64,000 nucleotides of DNA from Spirosoma rigui (GCF_002067135.1 NZ_CP020105.1:682001-746000), one strand, 5' to 3'; positions 45,704 to 53,996 are shown, counted from the stretch's first letter. Numbers and translations are program-made. Notes: generated by a model from the sequence alone, not told the origin.

Positions 45704-47821
45704 CTACTGCCGGTCGCCAACCAGATTCAGCATGAAGGCGTATTCCAGCGCAATCTCTTTCAGCGCCTGGAAGCGACCCGACGCACCGCCATGACCCGCT
45801 TCCATATTGGTGTGCAGCAACAACTGATTATTGTCTGTTTTCATCGTCCGGAGTTTGGCAACCCACTTGGCGGGTTCCCAGTACTGCACCTGCGAATCGT
45901 GCAGACCAGTCGTCACGAGCAGGTTCGGATACGCTTTCTTCTCGACATTGTCGTAGGGCGAATACGACAGCATGTAGTCGTAATACTCCTTATTCTTGGG
46001 ATTACCCCACTCCTCAAACTCGCCCGTCGTCAGCGGAATGCTTTCATCGAGCATCGTGGTCACGACGTCGACAAACGGCACGGCGGCTACAACGCCCCGG
46101 TAGAGTTGGGGAGCCTGGTTGATGACCGCTCCCATCAGCAAACCACCCGCGCTGCCGCCCATAGCAAACAGCTTGCTGGCATTGGTGTACTTGTTCTTGA
46201 TGAGGTACTCCGATACATCCACGAAGTCGTTGAAGGTGTTTTTCTTCTTCAGCATCTTACCATCCTCATACCACCGGCGACCCATTTCCTGCCCACCCCG
46301 GATGTGGGCAATGGTGTAGATGAAGCCGCGATCCAGCAGACTCAGCCGCGCCGAGCTGAAACCCGGATCGGTCGAGTAGCCATAGGAACCGTAGGAGTAC
46401 TGTAGCAGTGGAGCCGAACCGTCTTTTTTGGTTCCCTTGCGGTACACGATCGATACGGGTATCTGCACACCGTCGCGCGACGTAGCATAGACCCGCTCCG
46501 ACACGTAGTTGTTCTTGTCGAACCCACCCAACACCTCCTGCTCTTTCATGAGCGTCTTTTCCTTCGTGTCCATGTTGTAGTCGAAGGTAGAATTGGGCGT
46601 TGTCAACGAGGCATAGCTGAACCGCAGTACGTTTGTGTTGAAGTCGGGGTTGTAGCCAATACCCGCTACGTAGGCCGGTTCGCCAAAGTTCAGGTACTCG
46701 TCGGCCTTCGTCTTCTGGTTGATGACCCGGATGTTGGTCAGACCGGCTTTGCGCTCGCCCAGCACGAGGTGATTGGCAAACACATCCAGGTTGGCCAGGT
46801 ACACGTCGGCCCGATGCGGAATCACTTCTTTCCAGGCCGTACGGTCGGCGGTTTTGCCTTCGGGGACTTCCATCAGGCGGAAGTTTTCGGCCTTCCAGTT
46901 CGTGCGGACGTAGAACTTGTCCTTGTAATGGACAATGTCATACTCGTGTCCTTTCTGGCGGGGCAAAAACGTTTTGAACTCGCCCAGCGGCTTGCTGGCT
47001 TCGAGCAGGTAGTACTCGGTCGCGACGCCGTTATGGTCGGAAACGATGGTGATGTATTTCTTCGATTTCGACCGGCCCAGCCCCATGTAGAACTGGTTGT
47101 CTTTCTCTTCGTAGACCAGCACATCAGCCTTGGGGTCGGTACCAAGCGTATGTCGGTAGACCTGATAGCCGAGCAGCGTTTGTGGGTCTTTTTTGACGTA
47201 AAACAGGGTTTTGTTATCCGTTGCCCAGGCAAAGCTCCCCGCTTCGGTATCCGGAATGGATTCGGGATAGAGCTTACCCGTTTTCAGGTTTTTCACCCGT
47301 AGCGTGTAGAGCCGCCGACTCACGGTATCCTCCGCAAAAATGGCCAGTTCATCATTGTCCGACACTTCATACCCACCGATCTGGTAGTAGTTGTGCCCCT
47401 TTGCCATCGCGTTGCCATCGAACATCACTTCTTCGGCACCCTGGAGCGAACCTTTCTTCCGGCAGTAAATGGGGTATTCGCCACCCGTAACGAAGCGGGT
47501 GTAGTAATAATAGTTACCCTCTTTGTACGGCACCGATTCGTCCTGCTGCTTAATCCGGCCTTTCAGCTCGTCAAATAGCTTTTCCTGCAACTCCTTAACG
47601 GGAGCCAGCACCTGGTCGAGATAGGTGTTCTCGGCATTTAGATACTTGATAACCTCCGGGTTCTCGCGTTCGTTGAGGTAATAATAGTTATCGATCCGTT
47701 TGTGGCCGTTCGTGATCAGCTCTTTGGGCTTACTAGCCGCCTTGGGGGGCTTGATGGGTTGTGCTTGAGTCATGCTATACAGCGTGAGCGTGGTGATAAG
47801 AGTAAAACACGTTCGTTTCAT
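45704..47821 (-). CDS. S9 family prolyl oligopeptidase
   Basis: 705 residues from MKRTCFTLITTLTLYSMTQA at 47821, a signal peptide; longer in-frame sequence to 47947 runs through a tRNA-like fragment and is not coding. The N-terminal beta-propeller (about 70-430) starts KRIDNYYYLNERENPEV. The alpha/beta-hydrolase domain has GGSAGGLLMG (Ser near 555), GLHDSQVQYWEP (Asp near 641) and EAGHGGASGRF (His near 677). Periplasmic; similar to protease II (PtrB). Confidence 0.93.
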   Translation of the reverse strand: MKRTCFTLITTLTLYSMTQAQPIKPPKAASKPKELITNGHKRIDNYYYLNERENPEVIKYLNAENTYLDQVLAPVKELQEKLFDELKGRIKQQDESVPYKEGNYYYYTRFVTGGEYPIYCRKKGSLQGAEEVMFDGNAMAKGHNYYQIGGYEVSDNDELAIFAEDTVSRRLYTLRVKNLKTGKLYPESIPDTEAGSFAWATDNKTLFYVKKDPQTLLGYQVYRHTLGTDPKADVLVYEEKDNQFYMGLGRSKSKKYITIVSDHNGVATEYYLLEASKPLGEFKTFLPRQKGHEYDIVHYKDKFYVRTNWKAENFRLMEVPEGKTADRTAWKEVIPHRADVYLANLDVFANHLVLGERKAGLTNIRVINQKTKADEYLNFGEPAYVAGIGYNPDFNTNVLRFSYASLTTPNSTFDYNMDTKEKTLMKEQEVLGGFDKNNYVSERVYATSRDGVQIPVSIVYRKGTKKDGSAPLLQYSYGSYGYSTDPGFSSARLSLLDRGFIYTIAHIRGGQEMGRRWYEDGKMLKKKNTFNDFVDVSEYLIKNKYTNASKLFAMGGSAGGLLMGAVINQAPQLYRGVVAAVPFVDVVTTMLDESIPLTTGEFEEWGNPKNKEYYDYMLSYSPYDNVEKKAYPNLLVTTGLHDSQVQYWEPAKWVAKLRTMKTDNNQLLLHTNMEAGHGGASGRFQALKEIALEYAFMLNLVGDRQ

Positions 47822-47914
47822 GGTAGTTCGCTTGTCTACCGGTAAAAATAAGCGTTTAACCCCAAACTGGACCGTACCGGTCGATTGGTGAAACGCAGAA
47901 AGAAGGACGGTAAC

Positions 47915-47940
47915 ACGGGTTCGATTCCCGTATCGGTCAC
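47915..47940 (+). pseudogene. tRNA 3'-end fragment (T-arm plus acceptor strand)
   Basis: ACGGG TTCGATT CCCGT (47915-47931) is a perfect T-arm, followed by a 7-nt acceptor-like strand ATCGGTC and A. The sequence upstream does not fold as a D-arm or anticodon arm, and the matching 5' acceptor strand is not intact. It is therefore a partial or decayed tRNA. Such 3' fragments often mark an element's attachment site, and an accessory region starts here. Confidence 0.6.
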
Positions 47941-47982
47941 TACCCATACGTACGCGGAAATCGGAAAGAGAACGGCGTGAGG

Positions 47983-47990
47983 TAACTTTG
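47983..47990 (+). promoter_or_regulatory. Bacteroidota -7 promoter element for the DUF3431 gene
   Basis: TAACTTTG matches TAnnTTTG exactly, 24 bp before the ATG at 48014. Confidence 0.55.
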
Positions 47991-48013
47991 TGGCCCTTGT
48001 GTTGCCAAGCCCT

Positions 48014-48688
48014 ATGACCGAACTTGTCGTTGCCCGATACACCGAAGACCTGAGCTGGCTTCGCAAACGCCCTGCTACACTAACCGTAACGGTGTATGAC
48101 AAGAGCCCCGACGCATCCGGGGGCGATGGAGCCATCCGCTTACCCAACATCGGGCGGGAAGCGCATACCTACCTGCATCATATCGTTGAGCGTTACGACT
48201 CACTGGCCGACTGGACCATTTTCTGCCAGGGCAAGCCCTTCGACCACGCCTACGATTTCAAGAAGTTTCTGCGGGAGTTCAGCGAAACTGGCCCGGCAAC
48301 ACCCGCATCAGGCTTCATCTGGCTGGGTCACCTCATCGACACCGACGACGACCGGGGCGACACGTTGTTCAGGCCCTGGAGCAAAAACGAGGATGGACGC
48401 GGCCTCGACATGCGCGGCTTCCATCAGGCCCTGTTCAACACCAACGGACCAGCGCTCTACACCTTTGTACTGGGAGCCCAGTTTGCCGTTCACCGCGACC
48501 TGATCCGGCAGCAACCCCGGACCTTTTACGAACATGCCCTAACCGTATCAACCACCTTCCCAGATGCCCCCCACTGCTTCGAACGCAGCTGGGACCGCGT
48601 CTTCAACGTCACCGGCATCGACCCCGACTGGCTCGCCGGTCGCCAGACGGTATATTTAAAACCAATGAAGCATCAGGGAGGTTTGTAA
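48014..48688 (+). CDS. DUF3431 domain protein
   Basis: 224 residues from MTELVVARYTEDLSWL at 48014; an in-frame GTG at 47990 coincides with the -7 element. The ELVVARYxEDLSWL start, LPNIGREAHTYLHHIVERYD and DWTIFCQGKPFDH are DUF3431 features, a family with glycosyltransferase-like character but no proven activity. No signal or membrane segment. An attC-like element begins 60 bp after the stop, so the gene may be a cassette cargo. Confidence 0.78.
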   Translation: MTELVVARYTEDLSWLRKRPATLTVTVYDKSPDASGGDGAIRLPNIGREAHTYLHHIVERYDSLADWTIFCQGKPFDHAYDFKKFLREFSETGPATPASGFIWLGHLIDTDDDRGDTLFRPWSKNEDGRGLDMRGFHQALFNTNGPALYTFVLGAQFAVHRDLIRQQPRTFYEHALTVSTTFPDAPHCFERSWDRVFNVTGIDPDWLAGRQTVYLKPMKHQGGL

Positions 48689-48747
48689 AATTAAAATTAC
48701 GGTGTGCGGGATCTGCTTACAAGGAGCTTTCAGACCTTAGTTGATTC

Positions 48748-48833
48748 ACCCAACGCTCACGGGTGTTGATGGTAAGCAAGTCACTCGAAAAAACGCACGT
48801 ACCTACAACCTTTACACACCCGTTTCGTTGGGC
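48748..48833 (+). repeat. attC-like element 1 (86 bp)
   Basis: Begins ACCCAAC (RYYYAAC) and ends GTTGGGC (GTTRRRY). Inner boxes ACGGGTGT and ACACCCGT pair perfectly. The unpaired spacers are GCTC on the left and TTC on the right, unequal as in attC sites. The centre shares AGTCACT and ACGTACCT with element 2. Similarity to element 2 also runs about 40 bp past the right box, which true attC sites need not show. Confidence 0.55.
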
Positions 48834-48941
48834 AAAAAAACGTCGCATTCAGGAGTGCTGCCTGTCCGACGAGACTAGGCACTGCGGGGCGAAATACACT
48901 GTGATGCTTAAAAACTTAACTTATTTCTTCTAAGCAGAATT

Positions 48942-49081
48942 GGCTTTGTTACACGGCTGAGGCTGTCTAAAAGCCCAGTTTTGCCCTTAGACGGCCTATA
49001 GTGTATCATATCGCCACCACAAAGATGCAGCTATGCCGCCTTTCTGTGGAAAATAAGCGAGTTTAACCATGCAACAAAGCC
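48942..49081. mobile_element. MITE-like or deleted IS remnant
   Basis: 140 bp with terminal inverted repeats GGCTTTGTTACACGG... and (inverse of the right end) GGCTTTGTTGCATGG..., about 16 of 20 matching. No ORF inside. GGCTTTGTT-type ends are seen on several IS families. No target duplication is visible, so the insertion is old or the ends are imprecise. It lies in the 639-bp gap before the hydrolase gene; the rest of that gap outside attC-like element 1 shows nothing clear. Confidence 0.5.
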
Positions 49082-49327
49082 GACTGAAAATAAAAGCTAC
49101 GCAGTTTGAAGGTGTCCCATGAGTAAGGATTGAGTCGGGTAAGGCTAACATAGCCAAAGACCATTATTGAGTACCCGATTGCGACAACTCTCATCATAAA
49201 AGTGAAGACACCGACTTTTAACAGAAGTCAGGGTCGATTTTCATATCGTTGAGTAACATGATTTAGTCTGAAAAATGAGAAAACATTACCTCTTGGGCAG
49301 TGTTAAGTTGATTGAATATCAACGATT

Positions 49328-50254
49328 ATGGCAATAAACTACGTCCGGCGTGGCTCCGGCAAGCCCCTTCTCCTGATTCATGGAATTGGCAGCAGCCACC
49401 GCTCCTGGGATTTGATTATTGACGAACTGGCTGCCCACCGCGATGTAATTGCGGTCGATTTGCCTGGTTTCGGGGCTACACCCCCGCTGAGGGGCGAAAC
49501 CTCTATCCGTACCCTTGCTGATGCCGTGACTAACTTTTTAGATGATCATAGTCTGCTCGGCACCGACGCGGTTGGCAGTTCAATGGGTGCACGGCTAGTA
49601 CTCGAACTGGCCCGGCGGAGAGGTGTTTTGGGAGCCGTTATCTCGCTTGATCCTGGCGGTTTCTGGGCTGGTTGGGAGGTGCCGTTTTTCTACCACTCCG
49701 TGCGGCTATCGGCGAAACTTGTCGACGCTTTGCATCCCGTTTTACCAGCCCTGACGGGCAACCCCATTAGTCGGTCGTTGCTGTTCATGCAGTTTTCGGC
49801 CCACCCCTGGACCATTCCCGCCCCGATTGCATTGCAAGAGTTACGAACATTTACGCCCACACCTGTTTTCAGCGAACTCCTTTACAATCTGGCTCACGGC
49901 GAGCCTCAAAAAGGGGCCGTGGCTGGGTCCATCCGGCATCCAGTAGTGATTGGCTGGGGTCGGCACGACCGGGTTTGCTTGCCGAATCAGTCGGAGCGGG
50001 CAATGGATTTGTTTCCCGATGCGGAGCTTCACTGGTTCGATCATTGCGGTCATTTTCCGCAGTTAGACGCTCCCGACGAGTGTACCCAACTGATTCTGGC
50101 CGTGACCGACGGAACGTATCAGTCCCAGCCAGAAGGATCTCAGGAGCAGACAGTTAGTCGGAAAACGAAACAGTCCGACACGGCTTTGCTCAACGCGGGT
50201 ACTGCCGTTCTGGTAGCCATCAGTGTGTTTATGATTGTGCGGGCGTTTACTTAA
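49328..50254 (+). CDS. Alpha/beta hydrolase with C-terminal membrane helix
   Basis: 308 residues. Oxyanion motif LLLIHGIGSSHRSWD near residue 17. Nucleophile elbow GSSMGA (Ser near 89), GWGRHDRVC with the acid, and CGHFPQLDAPDE with the catalytic His. A polar linker (about 265-288) leads to a final helix AVLVAISVFMIVRAF, so it may be tail-anchored, unusual for this family. Substrate unknown. It lies between two attC-like elements. Confidence 0.85.
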   Translation: MAINYVRRGSGKPLLLIHGIGSSHRSWDLIIDELAAHRDVIAVDLPGFGATPPLRGETSIRTLADAVTNFLDDHSLLGTDAVGSSMGARLVLELARRRGVLGAVISLDPGGFWAGWEVPFFYHSVRLSAKLVDALHPVLPALTGNPISRSLLFMQFSAHPWTIPAPIALQELRTFTPTPVFSELLYNLAHGEPQKGAVAGSIRHPVVIGWGRHDRVCLPNQSERAMDLFPDAELHWFDHCGHFPQLDAPDECTQLILAVTDGTYQSQPEGSQEQTVSRKTKQSDTALLNAGTAVLVAISVFMIVRAFT

Positions 50255-50279
50255 CTTAAATACACTACTTAATTTTTCT

Positions 50280-50563
50280 CTGTCGCAGAATCGAAACCTC
50301 GCAAACCAGACGCTGACTGTCAGGGCGTGTAACCTGTCGCCAAACAAGCCGCCCACGCGGATCGAACATCCAACACACCGCACCGGCGGCCCGGTTCCGA
50401 TTTCTACAACGATGGGTGAAGCTAACAAACTCACCTTCAATCTCTTGTACATAGCCCTGTCAAGCCCTGCTGTCGGGACGTGCTGATTGTCGCCAGAGAG
50501 CCGCCTAACAAGCAAAAACTTTGACTTCTGCGGGTTGCACCCTGTCAACCGAAACCCGCAGAA
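50280..50563. repeat. Degenerate CTGTC(GCC/AACC)GAAACC repeat cluster and hairpin
   Basis: The 474-bp gap after the hydrolase gene holds no gene. Copies of a motif near CTGTCGCC-RAAACC occur at 50280, 50334, 50487 and 50542, the pairs 54-55 bp apart. A 9-bp hairpin CTGCGGGTT/AACCCGCAG spans 50528-50562 around the last copy. Related copies are at 50697, 51385 and 51440. Confidence 0.45.
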
Positions 50564-50584
50564 CAAGTTAATTCATAGATTCGC

Positions 50585-50669
50585 ACCCAACGCCAACGGG
50601 TGTTAATGGTGGGCGAGTCACTTACTAGAACACACGTACCTGAACCTTTACACACCCGTTGTGTTGGGC
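50585..50669 (+). repeat. attC-like element 2 (85 bp)
   Basis: Starts ACCCAAC and ends GTTGGGC. Inner boxes ACGGGTGT/ACACCCGT are perfectly paired; spacers are GCCA and TGT. About 70% identical to element 1 with the strongest identity at both ends (ACGTACCT-AACCTTTACACACCCGTT). It lies 330 bp after the hydrolase stop, in the same orientation. Confidence 0.55.
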
Positions 50670-50728
50670 TGCTACTTGGCATTCGGGACGAGCTGCCTGT
50701 CGCCGGAAGTCTGCCCTTGTCGAGAAAA

Positions 50729-51334
50729 CTAATGATGCACCAAAACCGCTTGTTTTTGCAATGTCATCATACCGAGTGTTTGACTTTGTAAACCTAAAGG
50801 CATTGGATAGTCTAACTCCCAACCGACAAGTTCAGGATATTGCTGGAAACACACAGTCATATTGTTGATTTGCTGTTGCGTGGGTTTTGGAGTAATAAAA
50901 GCACAACACACCATGTTTATGGTGTCATTTATATATCCATTGTTGCGTAATATGTTAAACTTTACACAATCTCCAACGATACCCACTTTCCTGCCTTCGA
51001 CAGTATTACTTGTGTAAAATGACAGTCTTCGCCCATTGCCTCTATTCTGTGAAATAGAGAAGTGTTTAAGTTCTAAATATGTCACACAGTTGTCGAGGTC
51101 TGTAAAGACGATATCTATATGAATTCTTTGTGGGTTTTCAAGTAGAATTGTGTGTTGAAACAAAAAGCTAAGTATTTGATTATCTGGCAGTAGAGAGTTC
51201 AAATAAACGCCAGAGTGAATAGCGAAAAAGTTTTCAACCCTTATGTCATTTTGAATGATAAGACTTAAAGCTGCTTGTGGCAGATTTTCGGTTAGGTAAG
51301 TGTATAGCCCGGCAAGAACTTGGTCCTTATTCAT
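50729..51334 (-). CDS. Hypothetical protein with PD-(D/E)XK-like signature
   Basis: 201 residues from MNKDQVLAGLYTYLTENL at 51334. HIDIVFTDLDNCVTYLELKH (near residues 70-90) fits the D...(D/E)xK core of restriction-like nucleases, but the family is unrecognised. Base composition is clearly more AT-rich than all neighbours, a sign of transfer. No membrane segment. It lies between attC-like element 2 and the half site, in the opposite orientation to them. Confidence 0.6.
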   Translation of the reverse strand: MNKDQVLAGLYTYLTENLPQAALSLIIQNDIRVENFFAIHSGVYLNSLLPDNQILSFLFQHTILLENPQRIHIDIVFTDLDNCVTYLELKHFSISQNRGNGRRLSFYTSNTVEGRKVGIVGDCVKFNILRNNGYINDTINMVCCAFITPKPTQQQINNMTVCFQQYPELVGWELDYPMPLGLQSQTLGMMTLQKQAVLVHH

Positions 51335-51384
51335 TGATTTTTTATTGCATGTTACGAAATAAACCTGCCCAATTAGCGTCTGAA

Positions 51385-51553
51385 CTGTCAACCGCAAACC
51401 GCTCCGCAAGCCAAAACTTACCTAACCGGGGCGTTTCCTCTGTCGCCGAAAACCTGACTTACCAAGTTACTAAACGTACAAAAACGTGTTGGGTTGACAT
51501 GTCAGCAAGTGGCTTTGACCTGCACCCAACATTATAAAGGGCGTAAAGTCACT
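51385..51553 (+). repeat. Degraded attC-like region (half site)
   Basis: GTTGGGT at 51488-51494 and ACCCAAC at 51524-51530. The second is followed by GGGCG-AAGTCACTTA, matching the interior of element 2, but no right box follows, so it is cut. TGTCAACC (51386) and GGTTGACA (51492) are inverses. The remaining gap to rsmH holds only the rsmH hairpin. Confidence 0.35.
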
Positions 51554-51684
51554 TAATGATTACACCCTGATAATCAACAGTTAATCATTAGGTTTTTGCA
51601 GTTGTAAAAAAGCTCGGCTGTAAACTCACTTCCAAAGCCTATTTCCCCATCTGATTAATCGGTAGTTCGATGGACGCAAACAGA

Positions 51685-51719
51685 AACGGTCGCTCCGGGA
51701 TTGACCCGGAGCGACCGTT
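51685..51719 (-). terminator. Terminator hairpin of rsmH
   Basis: Perfect 15-bp stem AACGGTCGCTCCGGG and its inverse, loop ATTGA. The tail has only short T runs. Confidence 0.7.
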
Positions 51720-51775
51720 GTATTATTGATATGATGTCCTTTTTTATTCGCCAACCTCACGGTTGGAACCGGGGA

Positions 51776-52684
51776 TTAGATTTTCTCGGCTATGCGTAAT
51801 TTGGCGCTGCGGGCGCGGGGGTTGCGGGCCACTTCGTCGGGCGTGGCTTCGATGGGTTTGCGGGTAATGCTGCGCAGGGGTTTGAGTTCGTTACCGTACA
51901 GGTCCTTTTCTACGTCGCCCTGGAATTTGCCCTTGTTGATGAAGTTCTTGACCAGCCGGTCTTCCAGCGAGTGATAGGACATGACCACCAGCCGCCCGCC
52001 TGGTTTCAACACCTCCGGCACCTGTTCCAGAAACTCCTCCAGCGCCAGAAGCTCCTCGTTCACTTCAATGCGCAGCGCCTGGAATACCTGCGCGGCATAT
52101 TTGTTCTCTTTGCCCCGGGGCGCATAGCGCTGCAATACCGCTTTAAGGTCGTTAACCGTCTTTAGCGGCTGGTTGGAACGGGCCGATACGATAGCAGCGG
52201 CCAGCGTTTTGGCATTTGTCACTTCGCCGTACATGCCCAGAATCCGGTGCAGGTCGGCTTCGGTGTATTCATTGACCACCTGGCGGGCCGTCCGATCGCC
52301 CTGCTGATTCATCCGCATGTCAAGATCGGCGTCGAAACGGGTGGAGAAACCGCGCTCGGGCGTGTCGATCTGGTGCGACGATATACCAAGATCGGCCAGA
52401 ATACCGTCGACCTGCTCTATCTTGTAGAGTCGCATGTACCGTTTCAGGTTACGGAAGTTCGAGGCTACGAACGTCAGCCGGGTATCGTTGAGGGCCGTAG
52501 CATTGGCGCGGGCATCGGCATCCTGATCGAAGCCGAACAACCGGCCGCCGTCCAACTGGTTCAAAATTTCCCGGCTGTGACCACCGCCACCAAACGTAAT
52601 ATCGACATAAATTCCGCCCGGCGTCAGATTGAGTCCGTCGATACAGGCTTGTAATAGAACAGGTTCGTGGTAATTACTCATCAA
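51776..52684 (-). CDS. rsmH: 16S rRNA (cytosine(1402)-N(4))-methyltransferase
   Basis: Methylates C1402 of 16S rRNA using SAM. 302 residues; start MMSNYHEPVLLQ. Motifs: VDITFGGGGHSREIL, GILADLGISSHQID, NQPLKTVNDL and MSYHSLEDRLVKNF. In many bacteria this begins the dcw cluster, but the next genes here are unrelated, so the cluster is not intact at this site. Confidence 0.96.
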   Translation of the reverse strand: MMSNYHEPVLLQACIDGLNLTPGGIYVDITFGGGGHSREILNQLDGGRLFGFDQDADARANATALNDTRLTFVASNFRNLKRYMRLYKIEQVDGILADLGISSHQIDTPERGFSTRFDADLDMRMNQQGDRTARQVVNEYTEADLHRILGMYGEVTNAKTLAAAIVSARSNQPLKTVNDLKAVLQRYAPRGKENKYAAQVFQALRIEVNEELLALEEFLEQVPEVLKPGGRLVVMSYHSLEDRLVKNFINKGKFQGDVEKDLYGNELKPLRSITRKPIEATPDEVARNPRARSAKLRIAEKI

Positions 52685-52721
52685 GAAACTAACCGTATTG
52701 TGTGGTCGTTAATTTTTTATC

Positions 52722-53978
52722 ATGAAAAAAATCCTCTACGTCGCAGCCCTGGGGCTGCTCTCGCTGCCCATGGCCTGCAGCAACGGGTCGTCATCGGCAA
52801 CTGTTAAACCCGGCACGTACCGGGCCGTCCTGAAAACCAAGGGTGGCGAGTTACCATTCGGGCTCGACATTCAGCCCGTGGCCGACAAGGCCGGCTCCTA
52901 CACCGTATTCGCGCTCAACGGCAGTGAACGCCTGCCCATGGACCCCGCCACGGTGCAAGGCGACTCGATCCGGATTCCGATGGCCCTGTTCGAATCGGAA
53001 CTGGTTGCAAAGATAGACGGGAATACGCTCCGGGGCGAATGGCGCCGGCGACGGACGGCCCAACAACTGCAAAGCCTGCCGTTTGAAGCCGAATTAGGCG
53101 AAAAATACCGATTTACGCCCGATGAGAAAACGACCAGTGCGAACCTGACCGGCAACTGGGCTACCGATTTCGAGAGCAAGACGGGCAAAGTCGATACGAC
53201 CGATGCGATCGGCGTGTTCAAACAAACCGGCTCGCGCCTGACGGGGACCTTCCTGACCACCACCGGCGATTACCGTTACCTGGATGGGAATGTGGTAGGC
53301 GATAGCCTGTTTATGTCCAGCTTCGACGGGGGCTCACATCTGTATTTGTTCAAAGCAAAATTCGATCCGGCTACCAAAACCATCAACGGCGGTTTCTGGT
53401 CGGGCGTGTCGGGTTATGAGTCGTGGGTGGCCAAACTCGACCCCAACGCCAAGCTACCCAATCCGGCCAGCCTGACCTACCTCAAGCCGGGTGCCAAAAC
53501 GCTCAGGGCTTCCTTCCCCGAACCAAACGGTAAGACCGTATCGCTGGCCGATTCCCGGTTTAAAGGCAAGGTAACCATCGTACAGATCCTGGGCTCGTGG
53601 TGCCCGAACTGCATGGACGAGACGAACTTCCTCAGCCCCTGGTACAAGAAAAACAAAGACCGGGGCGTCGAAGTCCTGGGCCTGGCCTTTGAGCGGTCGC
53701 CCGAGATGGCCGTGTCGGGACCCAAGATCGACCGGATGAAACAGCGATTTAATATCGACTATCCCGTTGTGTTGGCCGGAACGAACGACAAGGCGCAGGC
53801 CAGCAAAGCCCTGCCCGATCTGAACGCCGTTGTCGCCTTCCCAACGACCATTTTCATCGATAAGAAAGGGCAGGTTCGCCACATCCACACCGGCTTCAGC
53901 GGGCCCGGCACGGGCATGTACTACGACAAATACGTGGATGAGTTCAACCAGCTAGTGGATAAACTGCTGGCTGAATAA
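52722..53978 (+). CDS. Thioredoxin-like lipoprotein (TlpA/ResA type)
   Basis: 418 residues. Lipoprotein signal LSLPMACS near residue 19. An N-terminal beta domain (about 25-270) may bind a partner. The C-terminal thioredoxin fold has LGSWCPNC (near 293), where WCPNC replaces the usual WCGPC. cis-Pro is in VAFPTTIF. Extracytoplasmic thiol redox role predicted. Divergent from rsmH, 37 bp between starts. Confidence 0.87.
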   Translation: MKKILYVAALGLLSLPMACSNGSSSATVKPGTYRAVLKTKGGELPFGLDIQPVADKAGSYTVFALNGSERLPMDPATVQGDSIRIPMALFESELVAKIDGNTLRGEWRRRRTAQQLQSLPFEAELGEKYRFTPDEKTTSANLTGNWATDFESKTGKVDTTDAIGVFKQTGSRLTGTFLTTTGDYRYLDGNVVGDSLFMSSFDGGSHLYLFKAKFDPATKTINGGFWSGVSGYESWVAKLDPNAKLPNPASLTYLKPGAKTLRASFPEPNGKTVSLADSRFKGKVTIVQILGSWCPNCMDETNFLSPWYKKNKDRGVEVLGLAFERSPEMAVSGPKIDRMKQRFNIDYPVVLAGTNDKAQASKALPDLNAVVAFPTTIFIDKKGQVRHIHTGFSGPGTGMYYDKYVDEFNQLVDKLLAE

Positions 53979-53982
53979 AACC

Positions 53983-53996
53983 GTATGCGTGCATAC
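53983..53996. promoter_or_regulatory. Palindrome upstream of marR, possible operator
   Basis: GTATGC-GT-GCATAC, a perfect 6-bp inverted repeat with 2-bp spacer, 58 bp before the MarR ATG. Size and position suit MarR autoregulation, but this is inference. Confidence 0.4.

Noticed and set aside
47870-47940. A complete tRNA gene
   Set aside because: Length is near 71 nt and GACCG could pair with CGGTC, but no D-arm or anticodon stem forms, so only a 3' fragment is claimed.
47836-48150. Minus-strand frame of 104 codons over the tRNA fragment
   Set aside because: It contains the 'TDTGIEPVLP' type string that results from translating a tRNA T-arm backwards and it overlaps the DUF3431 gene start.
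50280-51460. CRISPR array
   Set aside because: Repeats are too degenerate and irregularly grouped, with no constant spacers and no cas gene.
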